58,410 bases of DNA from Aquificota bacterium (GTDB lineage: Bacteria; Aquificota; Aquificia; Desulfurobacteriales; DQVG01). Both the position numbers and the translations under genes were made by a program. The notes below the pieces were generated by a model that did not search any database, was not told the DNA's origin, and saw only the letters and a list, made by a program, of their open reading frames with translations. Numbering within the stretch: the first letter of the stretch is position 1; each line of letters starts with the position of its first letter. Location: positions 1 through 58,410 of the forward strand of contig JAMOTM010000071.1 of assembly GCA_027002265.1 (NCBI GenBank), read 5' to 3'. This document shows positions 9,563 through 18,106 of the stretch, in pieces.

Positions 9563-10576
9563 ATGGATTTTAATCTTAAAAATTTTCTAGAAAACATTTC
9601 TTTTCCAATATTAGAAAATAATGGTAACCCTATAATATATTTATCAGATACTCAAAAACTTGCTCTTGAAAATTTTAAGGAAGAGATAAAAAGAGGAGCA
9701 TGTAAATTTAAAAAGTTTAGTTGTATATGTGGAGGTAACGAAAAACTTCTAATAGCTGAAAAAGATAGATATGGCATACCAATTAAAATTTATTTATGTT
9801 TAAAGTGTAGCTCCATATTTTGTGGCGAAATTTTAGATGAAAAATCCTTAGAGAAATTTTATGAAAAATATTATAGAAGAATATATTCAGGAAACTTAAC
9901 AAAATATGAACTTTTTTACCAGCAGCTTGAAACTGGATATGAGTTTTTAAAAATATTACGAAAATTAAATATTTTAGAAAAAATTTATAATGTTTTCGAA
10001 GTTGGATGTAGTTCAGGAGGAATACTATATACTTTTAAAAAAATAGGTAAAAATGTAAAAGGTTGCGATTTAGATAAAGATTATTTACTATACGGACGTT
10101 CCAAAGGTTTGCATTTAAAAGTTGGTGGATATGATAAATTTTTAAAAAATATTAGAAATGCGGATTTAGTAATACTATCTCATGTTTTAGAGCATTTACC
10201 TAATCCTATTGAAGCTTTAAAAAAGGTTTTAAAAAACCTAGAATTGGGTAAGTATATTTTAATAGGATTACCTTCCCATTATGGAAAATGGAATTTGATA
10301 TATAGATTCCAAAACGCTCATATTATACAATTTTTTGATAATGATTTTCTTAAGCATATTGTAGTCACATTGGGTTGTAGAATTATATACTTTGATACTT
10401 ATCCGGATGTAGTTTTAGCTTTACAAAAAGTAAGAGCATTAGCAAATGTAAAAGCTATCTATAATTTTAGAAAAAATAAAAAGAAAATAGAAGATATAAT
10501 AGAACATATAAAATTATCTTTTTTAAAAGTGTTAAAAAGAAAAGGTTTATTGAACAAAGGTATTTTTAAATTATAA
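9563..10576 (+). CDS. Class I SAM-dependent methyltransferase with N-terminal zinc-ribbon
   Basis: 337 residues. Two cysteine pairs at about residues 52-54 and 79-82 (C-I-C-G and C-L-K-C) resemble the zinc knuckle found in sugar C-methyltransferases. From about residue 144, 'VFEVGCSSGG' is motif I of a class I methyltransferase, 'GCDLD' is motif II, and 'LSHVLEHLPNP' is the post-motif typical of the Methyltransf_23 type. It probably methylates a sugar intermediate of the flagellar glycan; the target is inferred from location. A TGGAGGT ribosome site at 9543-9549 sits rather far from the ATG; a closer ATG at 9553 is out of frame. Confidence 0.75.
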   Translation: MDFNLKNFLENISFPILENNGNPIIYLSDTQKLALENFKEEIKRGACKFKKFSCICGGNEKLLIAEKDRYGIPIKIYLCLKCSSIFCGEILDEKSLEKFYEKYYRRIYSGNLTKYELFYQQLETGYEFLKILRKLNILEKIYNVFEVGCSSGGILYTFKKIGKNVKGCDLDKDYLLYGRSKGLHLKVGGYDKFLKNIRNADLVILSHVLEHLPNPIEALKKVLKNLELGKYILIGLPSHYGKWNLIYRFQNAHIIQFFDNDFLKHIVVTLGCRIIYFDTYPDVVLALQKVRALANVKAIYNFRKNKKKIEDIIEHIKLSFLKVLKRKGLLNKGIFKL

Positions 10577-10912
10577 GTGTATTTATAAAATATAAGAAGG
10601 AATAATATTTTAAAAAGAAATTATATTAATAGATTTAATTATATTATTTGAAAATTTTTATTTTTACGAGTATTTTACTGTAAAGATAGGAAGACCTTAT
10701 ACACCAAAAAATTTTCCCAAAGAAATACCCGTAGAAAAAAATTTAGATATTTTTTCTACATCCAAACATTTTGCAAAAATTAATAAAGTTTTATCAAATT
10801 TTGCTTTAATATAGAAATTATATTTAAAAATTTGAAAAAAAATCAAAAAAGTTATTGAAACTCAAAACTTTAAGCTAAATTGTTTTGAAAGATTTTTTTT
10901 AATTTCATAAAA
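10577..10912 (+). other. Gene-poor stretch with decayed coding sequence
   Basis: 336 bases with no intact gene. One frame is open from 10614 to the stop at 10812-10814 but has no start codon or ribosome site. Its later part reads like real protein (charged, with a 'GRPYTPKNFPKEIP' segment) and looks like the tail of a lost gene of unknown family. The remainder, just before 10913, resembles the DNA preceding the MDIEG motif of the intact FkbM gene at 13348-14415 (…ATAAAAATGGATAT…), interrupted by stops. Confidence 0.5.
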
Positions 10913-11176
10913 ATGGATATAGAAGGCATCGAGTACAATGCTATTTTTGACGAAAAAAATACTATACTATTAAGAAAACTTAAACTTAAATTAGCCGTTT
11001 GTATTTATCATCATCCGAAACATTATTATAAAATCTATTTAATTGTAAAAATATTCAAATTTATAGAAAATAATGAGTTAACTGTTTGGAATAGAACCAA
11101 ATATTTGCTATTGATAGGAAATAACAAAAAATGTAAAATTTTCTACAAACATAAAAACTATAAGGATAACTTTTGA
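10913..11176 (+). pseudogene. FkbM-family methyltransferase remnant (C-terminal fragment)
   Basis: An 87-codon fragment beginning exactly at the internal 'MDIEG-x-E' motif of FkbM methyltransferases, so its ATG is an internal methionine and not a true start. It aligns with the intact FkbM gene at 13348-14415: MDIEGIEYNAIF against MDIEGSEYKAIL, and LAVCIYHHPK against LAICVYHHPK. The SAM-binding half is missing or destroyed in the preceding 300 bases. After the YHHP motif the similarity fades. It ends overlapping the start of the GT2 gene (TGATG). Most likely a decayed paralogue left by duplication or recombination within the sugar island; a short expressed peptide is possible but would lack the catalytic core. 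Confidence 0.75.
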
Positions 11177-12159
11177 TGTTATTCTCCATTATATTAACAA
11201 ATTATAATTATTCTAAATTTTTATATGAAGCTATAGACTCTGTTATAAATCAAACTTATCAAAATTTTGAACTTATTATTGTTGATGATGGAAGTGATGA
11301 TAATTCAAGAGAAATCATCTTTAATTTTGCTTTAAAATATAAGGAAAAAATTAAAGTCATAATGAAAAACAATGAGGGTCAAGCTGCAGCTTTCAATGAT
11401 GCTTATAAGTTATCAAAAGGAGATATTATAGTTTTTTTAGATGCAGATGATTATTTTTATCCAAATAAACTTAAGGTTTTAAAAGATTATTTTGAAAACG
11501 GACATGATTACATTCTAAATAATTTTGATATTCTTAAAGAATGTAGTAACAATCAAATTGTATATTATCCTGCGTATTATCCATATGAGGGATATAATTT
11601 GTTTTTAATCTATTACTTACAAATATATACTGGTCATACAACAAGTAACATTGCGATATCAAAAAAACTTGCAGAAAAAATTTTTCCGATAGTATTTGAA
11701 AAAGAATATAAAATATGTGCAGATGATTATATTGTGTACGCTGCATCAATTTTAACTACTCCAAAATACATTCAAGAAAAACTATCCGTTTACCGACTTC
11801 ATGGGAAGAACAGATTTATGTGCTCAGTTCAAAAAAATATAAAAAAGTATGAAAAGAAAATATTAACTTCAAAAGTTATTAAAAAATTTCTAAAAAAACT
11901 AGCTATATCTAGCTCATTTTTCGGAAACCCATACCATCTTTATTTGGAATTTAAAACCCATTCTTATTTGGATGAAAGTATCAAACTGACTTACAAGTAT
12001 ATATTGGACAACTTTTTAAACGTTCCAGAGGATGAAAAAAGAAGAATAAAAACTTTAATAGAAAATTATTATAAAAATCATAAAAATCTTTTTGAAAAAG
12101 ATAAAAAAACTATACTTGATTCCTTTGTAGAGGGTTTAAATGCAAGTAAAAACTTATAA
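11176..12159 (+). CDS. Family 2 glycosyltransferase (GT-A)
   Basis: About 327 residues. The start is the GT2 signature: 'FSIILTNYNYSKFLYEAIDSVINQTY' pattern in two parts (beta-strand, N-Y-N, then the E-A-I-x-S-V-x-x-Q-T helix), followed by 'IIVDDGSDDNS' near residue 33 (nucleotide-binding DDGSxD) and 'VFLDADDYF' near 95 (metal-binding DxD). These enzymes add a sugar from a nucleotide donor to a growing glycan on the cytoplasmic side. ATG 11176 is preferred over a TTG one codon earlier. It overlaps the next gene by 20 bases, which indicates translational coupling. The C-terminal third is helical and unassigned. Confidence 0.88.
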   Translation: MLFSIILTNYNYSKFLYEAIDSVINQTYQNFELIIVDDGSDDNSREIIFNFALKYKEKIKVIMKNNEGQAAAFNDAYKLSKGDIIVFLDADDYFYPNKLKVLKDYFENGHDYILNNFDILKECSNNQIVYYPAYYPYEGYNLFLIYYLQIYTGHTTSNIAISKKLAEKIFPIVFEKEYKICADDYIVYAASILTTPKYIQEKLSVYRLHGKNRFMCSVQKNIKKYEKKILTSKVIKKFLKKLAISSSFFGNPYHLYLEFKTHSYLDESIKLTYKYILDNFLNVPEDEKRRIKTLIENYYKNHKNLFEKDKKTILDSFVEGLNASKNL

Positions 12160-13333
12160 ACCGAAATTAAATTTTTTAACAAGAAGAGGGGTAGTTTGGC
12201 TTGGTCAAACTTGTAATTTAAAATGTTATTTTTGTTATTTTAGAAAAATATTAGATAGCAAAAATCATCCCGAAAAACCATTTATGCCCTTGAATAAAGC
12301 AAAAGAAATAATGAAAATTTTAAGATATATATATAAAAACACCTCTGTTGATATTCAAGGTGGAGAACCAACAATATATCCGGAGATTTTAGAACTTGTA
12401 AAATATTGCCATGATATAGGTTTAAAACCGACATTAATTACAAATGCTATAGTTTTAGATGATTTATCGTTGGTTAAAGACTATAAAAAGCAAGGTATAA
12501 CTGACTTTTTAATAAGCATTCATGCTCTTGGAGATATTTATGACAATATTGTTGGAGTAAAAGGAGCAAGCAAACGCCAAATAAAAGCAATAGAAAATTT
12601 AAAAAAGGAAAATATACCTTTTAGATATAATCTTGTTTTAACTAAGGAGCTTGTAAGTCAATTCAAAGATATACTATATTTTATAAAAAATACTGAACCT
12701 CTTGTTGTTAATTTTATTTATTATAATCCATTTGCTACTCAAGAAAATAGAGATAGATCCAAAATTCCTAGATATAGTGATTATAAAGAACTTCTTCAAA
12801 ATGCTGTTGATTTTTTGGAAAATTTAAACATTGAAGTTAATATTCGTTATTTCCCAATTTGTATACTGGATGAAAAATACAGAAAAAATATCTATAACTT
12901 CCATCAACTTCCTTACGATCACTGGGAATGGGATTATTTATCCTGGAGTTGGACAACAAAGTTTAATCAAAAAACTAATAGTCCTATTTTAGATGAACCT
13001 AAAGTCTGCTTACCATATGAAATTCAAAAATATTTTGAATATCAACCAATATACGGAAATATTGATTTACTAACCTCTATTATTTACCTAGCTTGCAATT
13101 TTTCAAAAGATTATATATATCTTCTTAACGCCAAACTTAGAGCATTTGTTCATACTAAATATAAAAAAGGAATACCTTGTGAAAATTGCTCTTTAAAATA
13201 TATTTGTGATGGATTTCATGGAGATTATGCAAGATATTTCGGATTTTCGGAGGCGAAACCCCTTAAATTAAATTATACCATTTTAGATCCAACTTATTAT
13301 ATAAAAAATCAAAGAAAAAAAATTATACTTTAA
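12140..13333 (+). CDS. Radical SAM enzyme with C-terminal cysteine cluster
   Basis: 397 residues. The radical SAM cluster motif CNLKCYFC (C-x3-C-x2-C) lies near residue 26, followed by 'DIQGGEPTIYPE' near 73, the glycine-rich SAM-binding segment, and a 'TNAIVL' strand. At about residue 353 a 'CENCSLKYICDG' cysteine group suggests an auxiliary Fe-S site of SPASM/twitch type. A substrate cannot be named. Its position between a GT2 and an FkbM gene inside a flagellar sugar island suggests modification of a sugar or of a peptide/protein attached to the glycan. Starts inside the GT2 gene with an AGAGGG ribosome site. Confidence 0.82.
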   Translation: MQVKTYKPKLNFLTRRGVVWLGQTCNLKCYFCYFRKILDSKNHPEKPFMPLNKAKEIMKILRYIYKNTSVDIQGGEPTIYPEILELVKYCHDIGLKPTLITNAIVLDDLSLVKDYKKQGITDFLISIHALGDIYDNIVGVKGASKRQIKAIENLKKENIPFRYNLVLTKELVSQFKDILYFIKNTEPLVVNFIYYNPFATQENRDRSKIPRYSDYKELLQNAVDFLENLNIEVNIRYFPICILDEKYRKNIYNFHQLPYDHWEWDYLSWSWTTKFNQKTNSPILDEPKVCLPYEIQKYFEYQPIYGNIDLLTSIIYLACNFSKDYIYLLNAKLRAFVHTKYKKGIPCENCSLKYICDGFHGDYARYFGFSEAKPLKLNYTILDPTYYIKNQRKKIIL

Positions 13334-13347
13334 AAGAGGTTTAGAAA

Positions 13348-14415
13348 ATGTTAATTAATTACCTTGCTCCTTACAATAAAAGGAATTATTCAGAAATTGT
13401 AAATTTTTTTAAATTAAAAAATATAAAAATACATATAGTTTTACATAACTTTTCCTCTGAAGGTATTGAACCTATAACATCTGATGGAGTTCCCATTTTT
13501 CCTTATGGTTTTACAAATTTTCAGCCGGGTAATATATATTTGTCTATTACTCGTCTAGGTAATATTTTGAACTTTGCTGATATATTTTTAAAAAATAAAA
13601 ACAACAAGCTCTATATTTCTTTCACTATTCCTCAATATGGATATATTGAAGATTTTGATATGAATAAATTAAAATTTGTAATTGAAAATATTTTTGAAGA
13701 TAATAAAGATAAGAGCTGGTTGAGAAACTCTCTAAAATATATAAATAATTATGCGGAATTTGATAAAAATATTTTTCTTGAAAGAATAAAACTCGGTTAT
13801 TCGTTTTTAGAAAAAAAAGAAGAAACATATTTTTATAAAAATATAAGGCCAAGACCGGGAGATATAGTAATAGACGCGGGAGCAGGAGGAGAAAATTCAG
13901 AAGTAGAGGATTATATTAAAATTTTTTTAAGATACATTAAAGACGGCAAAATATATGCATTTGAACCTGAAAAGAAAGCTTTCATAAATCTTTATGAAAA
14001 ATATAAAGATTATAAAAATGTGGAAATAATCAATAAAGCTGTTTCTAATAGAGAAGATACAAAATATATTGTGAGTAAAGGTTCTGCCACTTATATTACA
14101 GACAATCAATTAAAAGCAGATGATAAAATAGAAACAGTTTCTATCGATAATTTTGTAAAAGAACGAAAAATAAAAAAAGTTGATTTTATAAAAATGGATA
14201 TCGAAGGAAGTGAATATAAAGCAATTTTAGGAGCAAAAGAAACTATAAAAAAGTTTAAGCCTAAATTAGCAATATGTGTCTATCATCATCCAAAAGATTT
14301 ATACGAGATTCCGCTATTAATAAAGAATATAAATCCAGAATATAAAATTTATTTTAGAATTAACGAACTTGTAAACTTTAATCCCTTAGTGGGTGCCAAA
14401 ATATTTGCATATTAA
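13348..14415 (+). CDS. FkbM-family methyltransferase
   Basis: 355 residues. The C-terminal 210 residues are an FkbM SAM-dependent methyltransferase: 'DIVIDAGAGGE' near residue 172 (SAM loop), 'IYAFEPEKKAF' near 205, 'VDFIKMDIEGSEYKAI' near 283 and 'LAICVYHHPKDLYEIP' near 307. The N-terminal 150 residues are unassigned. FkbM enzymes O-methylate sugars or small hydroxyls, so this one could methylate a glycan residue. It follows the radical SAM gene by 14 bases. A degraded relative lies upstream at 10913-11176. Confidence 0.85.
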   Translation: MLINYLAPYNKRNYSEIVNFFKLKNIKIHIVLHNFSSEGIEPITSDGVPIFPYGFTNFQPGNIYLSITRLGNILNFADIFLKNKNNKLYISFTIPQYGYIEDFDMNKLKFVIENIFEDNKDKSWLRNSLKYINNYAEFDKNIFLERIKLGYSFLEKKEETYFYKNIRPRPGDIVIDAGAGGENSEVEDYIKIFLRYIKDGKIYAFEPEKKAFINLYEKYKDYKNVEIINKAVSNREDTKYIVSKGSATYITDNQLKADDKIETVSIDNFVKERKIKKVDFIKMDIEGSEYKAILGAKETIKKFKPKLAICVYHHPKDLYEIPLLIKNINPEYKIYFRINELVNFNPLVGAKIFAY

Positions 14416-14436
14416 ATAATTGTAGATGAGGTCTAT

Positions 14437-15420
14437 ATGAAAGTTTTACTGGTGGGAGCAACTGGCTTCATAGGTTTAAATCTTTTAAAATTTTTTCTTG
14501 AAAAAAGTTATGAAGTTATAGGTATAGATAATTTTTATTCTTCTTCTGAAAGAAATTTAGAAATACTGGATAATTATAAAAATTTTATGTTCTATAAGTG
14601 GGATATAAGAAGATATCCTAAATTTTTGGAAAAGTATGACATTGACATTATTATAAATTTGGCATGCCCTGCTTCTCCCAAATGGTATATGAAAGATCCT
14701 GTATTTACGCTTGAAACTTCTTTTATAGGTGCAAAAAATCTTTTAGATCTTGCTAAAAAGAAAAACTCCATCTTTCTTCAAGCATCCACAAGTGAGGTTT
14801 ACGGGGATCCTGAAATTCATCCTCAGAATGAAGAATACAGAGGAAACGTAAATACACTTGGTTCAAGAGCTTGCTATGATGAAGGGAAGAGAGTAGCTGA
14901 AACTTTATGTTATGAATATTGGAAAAGTTTTAATATGGATATAAGAATAATGAGAATATTTAATACTTATGGTCCTTATATGGATATAAAAGATGGAAGA
15001 GTAATAAGTAATTTTATAACGCAAGCATTAAAAGGAGAAGATATAACTATTTATGGAGATGGTAATCAAACAAGAAGTTTTCAATACATTGACGATTTAG
15101 TTAGTGCTATTTATAAGTATATAACTATTTCTAGAGAGGAACTTACAGAAAAATTAAAAACAAAATTTAACTGGAATACAGTTCCTACTCTCAACTTAGG
15201 TAATCCTGAAGAGTATAAAATTTTGGATTTAGCAAAAATTATTTTAAAACTTACAAATTCGGAAAGTAAAATCGTGTTTAAAGAAAAATTTCAAGATGAT
15301 CCTAAACAAAGAAAACCTGATATAACAAAAGCAAAGTATATTTTAAATTGGGAGCCAAAAATAGAGTTAGTCGAAGGTTTACAAAAAACTATTAGTTACT
15401 TTAAAGAGGTTTTATTTTGA
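14437..15420 (+). CDS. UDP-glucuronate decarboxylase-like NAD-dependent epimerase/dehydratase
   Basis: 327 residues of the extended SDR family. The Rossmann loop GATGFIG is at residues 7-13, the Ser/Thr site is in 'QASTSEVYGDP' near 122, and the catalytic Y-x3-K is YDEGK near 146. The combination STSEVYGDPE-x-HPQ-x-E, a GN-V-N segment and 'RACYDEGKR' is the diagnostic pattern of UDP-xylose synthase (UDP-glucuronate decarboxylase), so the product is probably UDP-xylose or a related pentose donor. The closely related dTDP-glucose dehydratases lack this exact pattern. It would feed the neighbouring transferases. It ends overlapping the start of the next gene. Confidence 0.82.
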   Translation: MKVLLVGATGFIGLNLLKFFLEKSYEVIGIDNFYSSSERNLEILDNYKNFMFYKWDIRRYPKFLEKYDIDIIINLACPASPKWYMKDPVFTLETSFIGAKNLLDLAKKKNSIFLQASTSEVYGDPEIHPQNEEYRGNVNTLGSRACYDEGKRVAETLCYEYWKSFNMDIRIMRIFNTYGPYMDIKDGRVISNFITQALKGEDITIYGDGNQTRSFQYIDDLVSAIYKYITISREELTEKLKTKFNWNTVPTLNLGNPEEYKILDLAKIILKLTNSESKIVFKEKFQDDPKQRKPDITKAKYILNWEPKIELVEGLQKTISYFKEVLF

Positions 15421-16508
15421 AAAATATACTAATAGATATTGACTGTCCCAAGTGGGCACTGTTCTTCAAAGAATTTTTATCCCATTTTGAAAAATATAAT
15501 ATTAATTACATTATCACTACTCGTGGAGATAAAAATCATAGAGAAAATATAGAACTTTTAGAGGAATACAATATTCCTTATGTAAAAATAGGATATTACG
15601 GTAAAGCTTTAGAGGAAAAGTTAAAATCTTCTCTATATAGACAAAGGAAGTTACTAGAAATAATAAAAAAATATAATATAACAACTGTTATTAGCGGATG
15701 CTCCTATGATGCAAATAGGGTAGCTTTTGGATTAGGTCTTGAAAATATAAATTTTTACGACATGCCTGTTAAAAATTATAGATATAACGTAAAAAAATAT
15801 ATTCCTCAAGCTCGTCTTTGTATACCTCTTTCAACAAAAGTTTTTAAACCATTTGTAGTTCCGGATAAAGTTTATATCCGACTTGGATTGTCAAAAGATC
15901 AAGTATATACTTATAATTTTTTAGATCCTCTTATATGGCTTAGAAATTTTAAATTTGATGAAAAATATTTTATGGAAAATTTTGGGAAATATCTAAATTT
16001 AGATTTTCCAATAGTTGTTATCCGCGAAGAAGAAATATTTTCTTCTTATGTTAACTACAAGAATTTAGAAAATACTTTATATTTCAGAATTTTAAGATAT
16101 TTTTATGATAAAAGAGATAAATACAACATTGTTGTAATACCACGATATAAACAAACATATAAAATATACAAAAAATATTTTCCAAAATTTTTTATTTTGA
16201 AAAAAGTGAAAAAAATTCAACACCTTCTTTATAAATCTCATATATTTATAGGTGGGGGTGGTACAATAAATATAGAAGCAGCTTATTTTGGAAATTTAGT
16301 AATATCTACTAGAAGTTTTTTAACACATTATGATAAATATTTAATAGACAATAAACTTATGTATCATATTAAAAACTTTAAACAATTTTCAAATTTAATA
16401 AGCAATTGTAATTCTAATACTGCTATAAGGAAGCAAAGAAAAAGATTTTGTATAGGAAATTTAGAAAAGGAAATAAAAAATATCTTAACTAAAGTGCTAA
16501 ATATATAG
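15417..16508 (+). CDS. DUF354-family protein (GT-B / UDP-GlcNAc 2-epimerase-like)
   Basis: 363 residues starting with TTG that overlaps the previous stop by four bases. The first strand 'ILIDIDCPKWALFFKEFL' and the later 'YIITTRGD' segment match the DUF354 proteins, which resemble UDP-GlcNAc 2-epimerases and GT-B transferases. A 'FIGGGGTINIEAAYFG' block near residue 280 is the glycine-rich nucleotide-sugar loop. It is the last gene of the plus-strand sugar island; about 230 bases of featureless AT-rich DNA follow. The biochemical role is unproven for the family. Confidence 0.65.
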   Translation: MKNILIDIDCPKWALFFKEFLSHFEKYNINYIITTRGDKNHRENIELLEEYNIPYVKIGYYGKALEEKLKSSLYRQRKLLEIIKKYNITTVISGCSYDANRVAFGLGLENINFYDMPVKNYRYNVKKYIPQARLCIPLSTKVFKPFVVPDKVYIRLGLSKDQVYTYNFLDPLIWLRNFKFDEKYFMENFGKYLNLDFPIVVIREEEIFSSYVNYKNLENTLYFRILRYFYDKRDKYNIVVIPRYKQTYKIYKKYFPKFFILKKVKKIQHLLYKSHIFIGGGGTINIEAAYFGNLVISTRSFLTHYDKYLIDNKLMYHIKNFKQFSNLISNCNSNTAIRKQRKRFCIGNLEKEIKNILTKVLNI

Positions 16509-16740
16509 TTTACTCAATTACATATAATACAGGAGAATATCTCCCCTAAATATGTAGAATAAGAAAAAAGGGATACAAAATTAGAAGTAAAATAAAAAGC
16601 AAGATAAAGAATTAAATTTATTATTTACAGCCAGTTACCCGAAATTTTCAAATAACGTTTAAAGGTGTGATACAATTTACATAGTTTTCAGAATATTCCT
16701 ATATTTCATAAAAATTTTTCATATATTCAAACATAATATT

Positions 16741-17280
16741 TTAATTATTCCCCTTTAATAAATTTTCTACATATTCTAAATTTTTTCTTATAGTTTCAGA
16801 ATTTGTATATTTTAAAGCTTCCTCAAAATTTTCCTTAGCTTCTTTATAATTCCCAAGCTCAAAATTTAGATTACCTAAAACATTTAACACAGCTGCTTTT
16901 TCATTATTTGTAAGCTCTTTTTCTTTTAAAAGATCCTCTAAAATTTCTTTTGCTTCTTTAAATTCTTTATTTTGAGCTAAAGCCACTGCATACTTAAACA
17001 CTTGAGCTGCATCTTCTTCACCGGATAACTCTATTATCTTTTCTATTACAACTTTAGCCTTTTTATTCTCATTTAAAAGCAAATATATATGAGAAAGAAT
17101 TTTTAAAGCATCTATATTGTAAGGAATGTTATGTTTTTCGTGATATTTAATAGCCTCTTCAAATTTTAACTTTGCTTTTGTATAGTTTCCTTCTTCAAAG
17201 GCATCTAATGCTTCTTTATAAAGCTTTTCCAATTCTTCAGGATATTTGATTTCATTTTTATTTTCTTGATTTTCCATCAT
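16741..17280 (-). CDS. Tetratricopeptide-repeat protein
   Basis: 179 residues made of about four TPR units, each with the pattern of small and aromatic residues (e.g. 'ALDAFEEGNYTKAKLKFEEA', 'LNVLGNLNFELGNYKEAKEN'). No signal peptide or membrane segment is seen, so it is probably a cytoplasmic scaffold. It overlaps the rnc end by 23 bases and is the last gene of fabF-rnc-TPR on the minus strand. The partner is unknown. Confidence 0.85.
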   Translation of the reverse strand: MMENQENKNEIKYPEELEKLYKEALDAFEEGNYTKAKLKFEEAIKYHEKHNIPYNIDALKILSHIYLLLNENKKAKVVIEKIIELSGEEDAAQVFKYAVALAQNKEFKEAKEILEDLLKEKELTNNEKAAVLNVLGNLNFELGNYKEAKENFEEALKYTNSETIRKNLEYVENLLKGNN

Positions 17281-18091
17281 CTACCTCTCTTATTTTTTCT
17301 TTTTCTATGTCCATGTTTTCGGAAAATTTGAGTTTATTTTTACTTTTCTTTTTTCTTAAAGAATATCCATAGGCTTCGAGTTTTTCTATCATTTTTTTTG
17401 CAGCTTCCTGTTCAGCTTGTTTTTTTGAAGATCCTTCTCCTATTGTTACAAAATCTCTAAAAGTGCATTTAACTACATAAGTTTTTTGATGCTCAGGCCC
17501 TCTTTCATCTATAGTTTCATAATTTGGTCTTTCATTAAAAAACTTTTGAGTAACTTCCTGAAGATAGCTTTTATAGTCCTGTTTTATTTTTCTTTCTTTT
17601 AAAATATTAAAGATTTCTTCTTCAAAATGTCTTAAAAAAACTTCTCTAGCTTTATCCAAATTACTATCTAAATAAATTGCTCCAAATAAAGCTTCAAAAG
17701 CATCACATAAGTTACTATCTCTATCCTTTCCACCTCTTAAAATTTCTGTTTTACCTAAAATTAAAAAATCTCCTAAATTTATTTTTCTTGCAAGTCTAGC
17801 AAGTCCGGGTTCGGAAACTATTAAAGCTCTGTATTTTGAAAGTTCTCCTTCTCTTTTTTGTGGATACCTTTCTACAAGCTTTTCACTTACAATAAGACCA
17901 ACTACCGAGTCTCCTAAAAATTCTAAAACCTCATAGTTATCTGTTTTATAGTCTGAAGAAAAAGAAGGGTGAGTCATAGCTTTTTTTAAAAGCTTTTTAT
18001 TTTTAAAGGTATATCCCAGTATTTTTTCAAGTTTTTCTAAATGTTTATATATATTCTCTTCAGCTAAAGGATTTATATTTTTTCTATCCAA
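17258..18091 (-). CDS. rnc: Ribonuclease III
   Basis: 277 residues. The RNase III signature 'YEVLEFLGDSVVGL' lies at residues 53-66 with the catalytic Glu/Asp; the second acidic site is in 'CDAFEALFGAIYLDS' near 130. A double-stranded RNA-binding domain occupies about residues 165-245 (ending with the 'GSSKKQAEQEAAKKMI' helix). A further 30 charged residues extend past the usual end. It cleaves double-stranded RNA in rRNA and mRNA processing. It sits 15 bases after fabF, the common fabF-rnc order, but no acpP is present nearby. Confidence 0.95.
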   Translation of the reverse strand: MDRKNINPLAEENIYKHLEKLEKILGYTFKNKKLLKKAMTHPSFSSDYKTDNYEVLEFLGDSVVGLIVSEKLVERYPQKREGELSKYRALIVSEPGLARLARKINLGDFLILGKTEILRGGKDRDSNLCDAFEALFGAIYLDSNLDKAREVFLRHFEEEIFNILKERKIKQDYKSYLQEVTQKFFNERPNYETIDERGPEHQKTYVVKCTFRDFVTIGEGSSKKQAEQEAAKKMIEKLEAYGYSLRKKKSKNKLKFSENMDIEKEKIREVDDGKSRK

Positions 18092-18106
18092 TTAAATCCT
18101 CCAAAA

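Noticed and set aside
16509-16740. Possible small gene after the sugar island
   Set aside because: All frames are broken by stops within a few dozen codons and no start with a ribosome site is seen; treated as AT-rich spacer.
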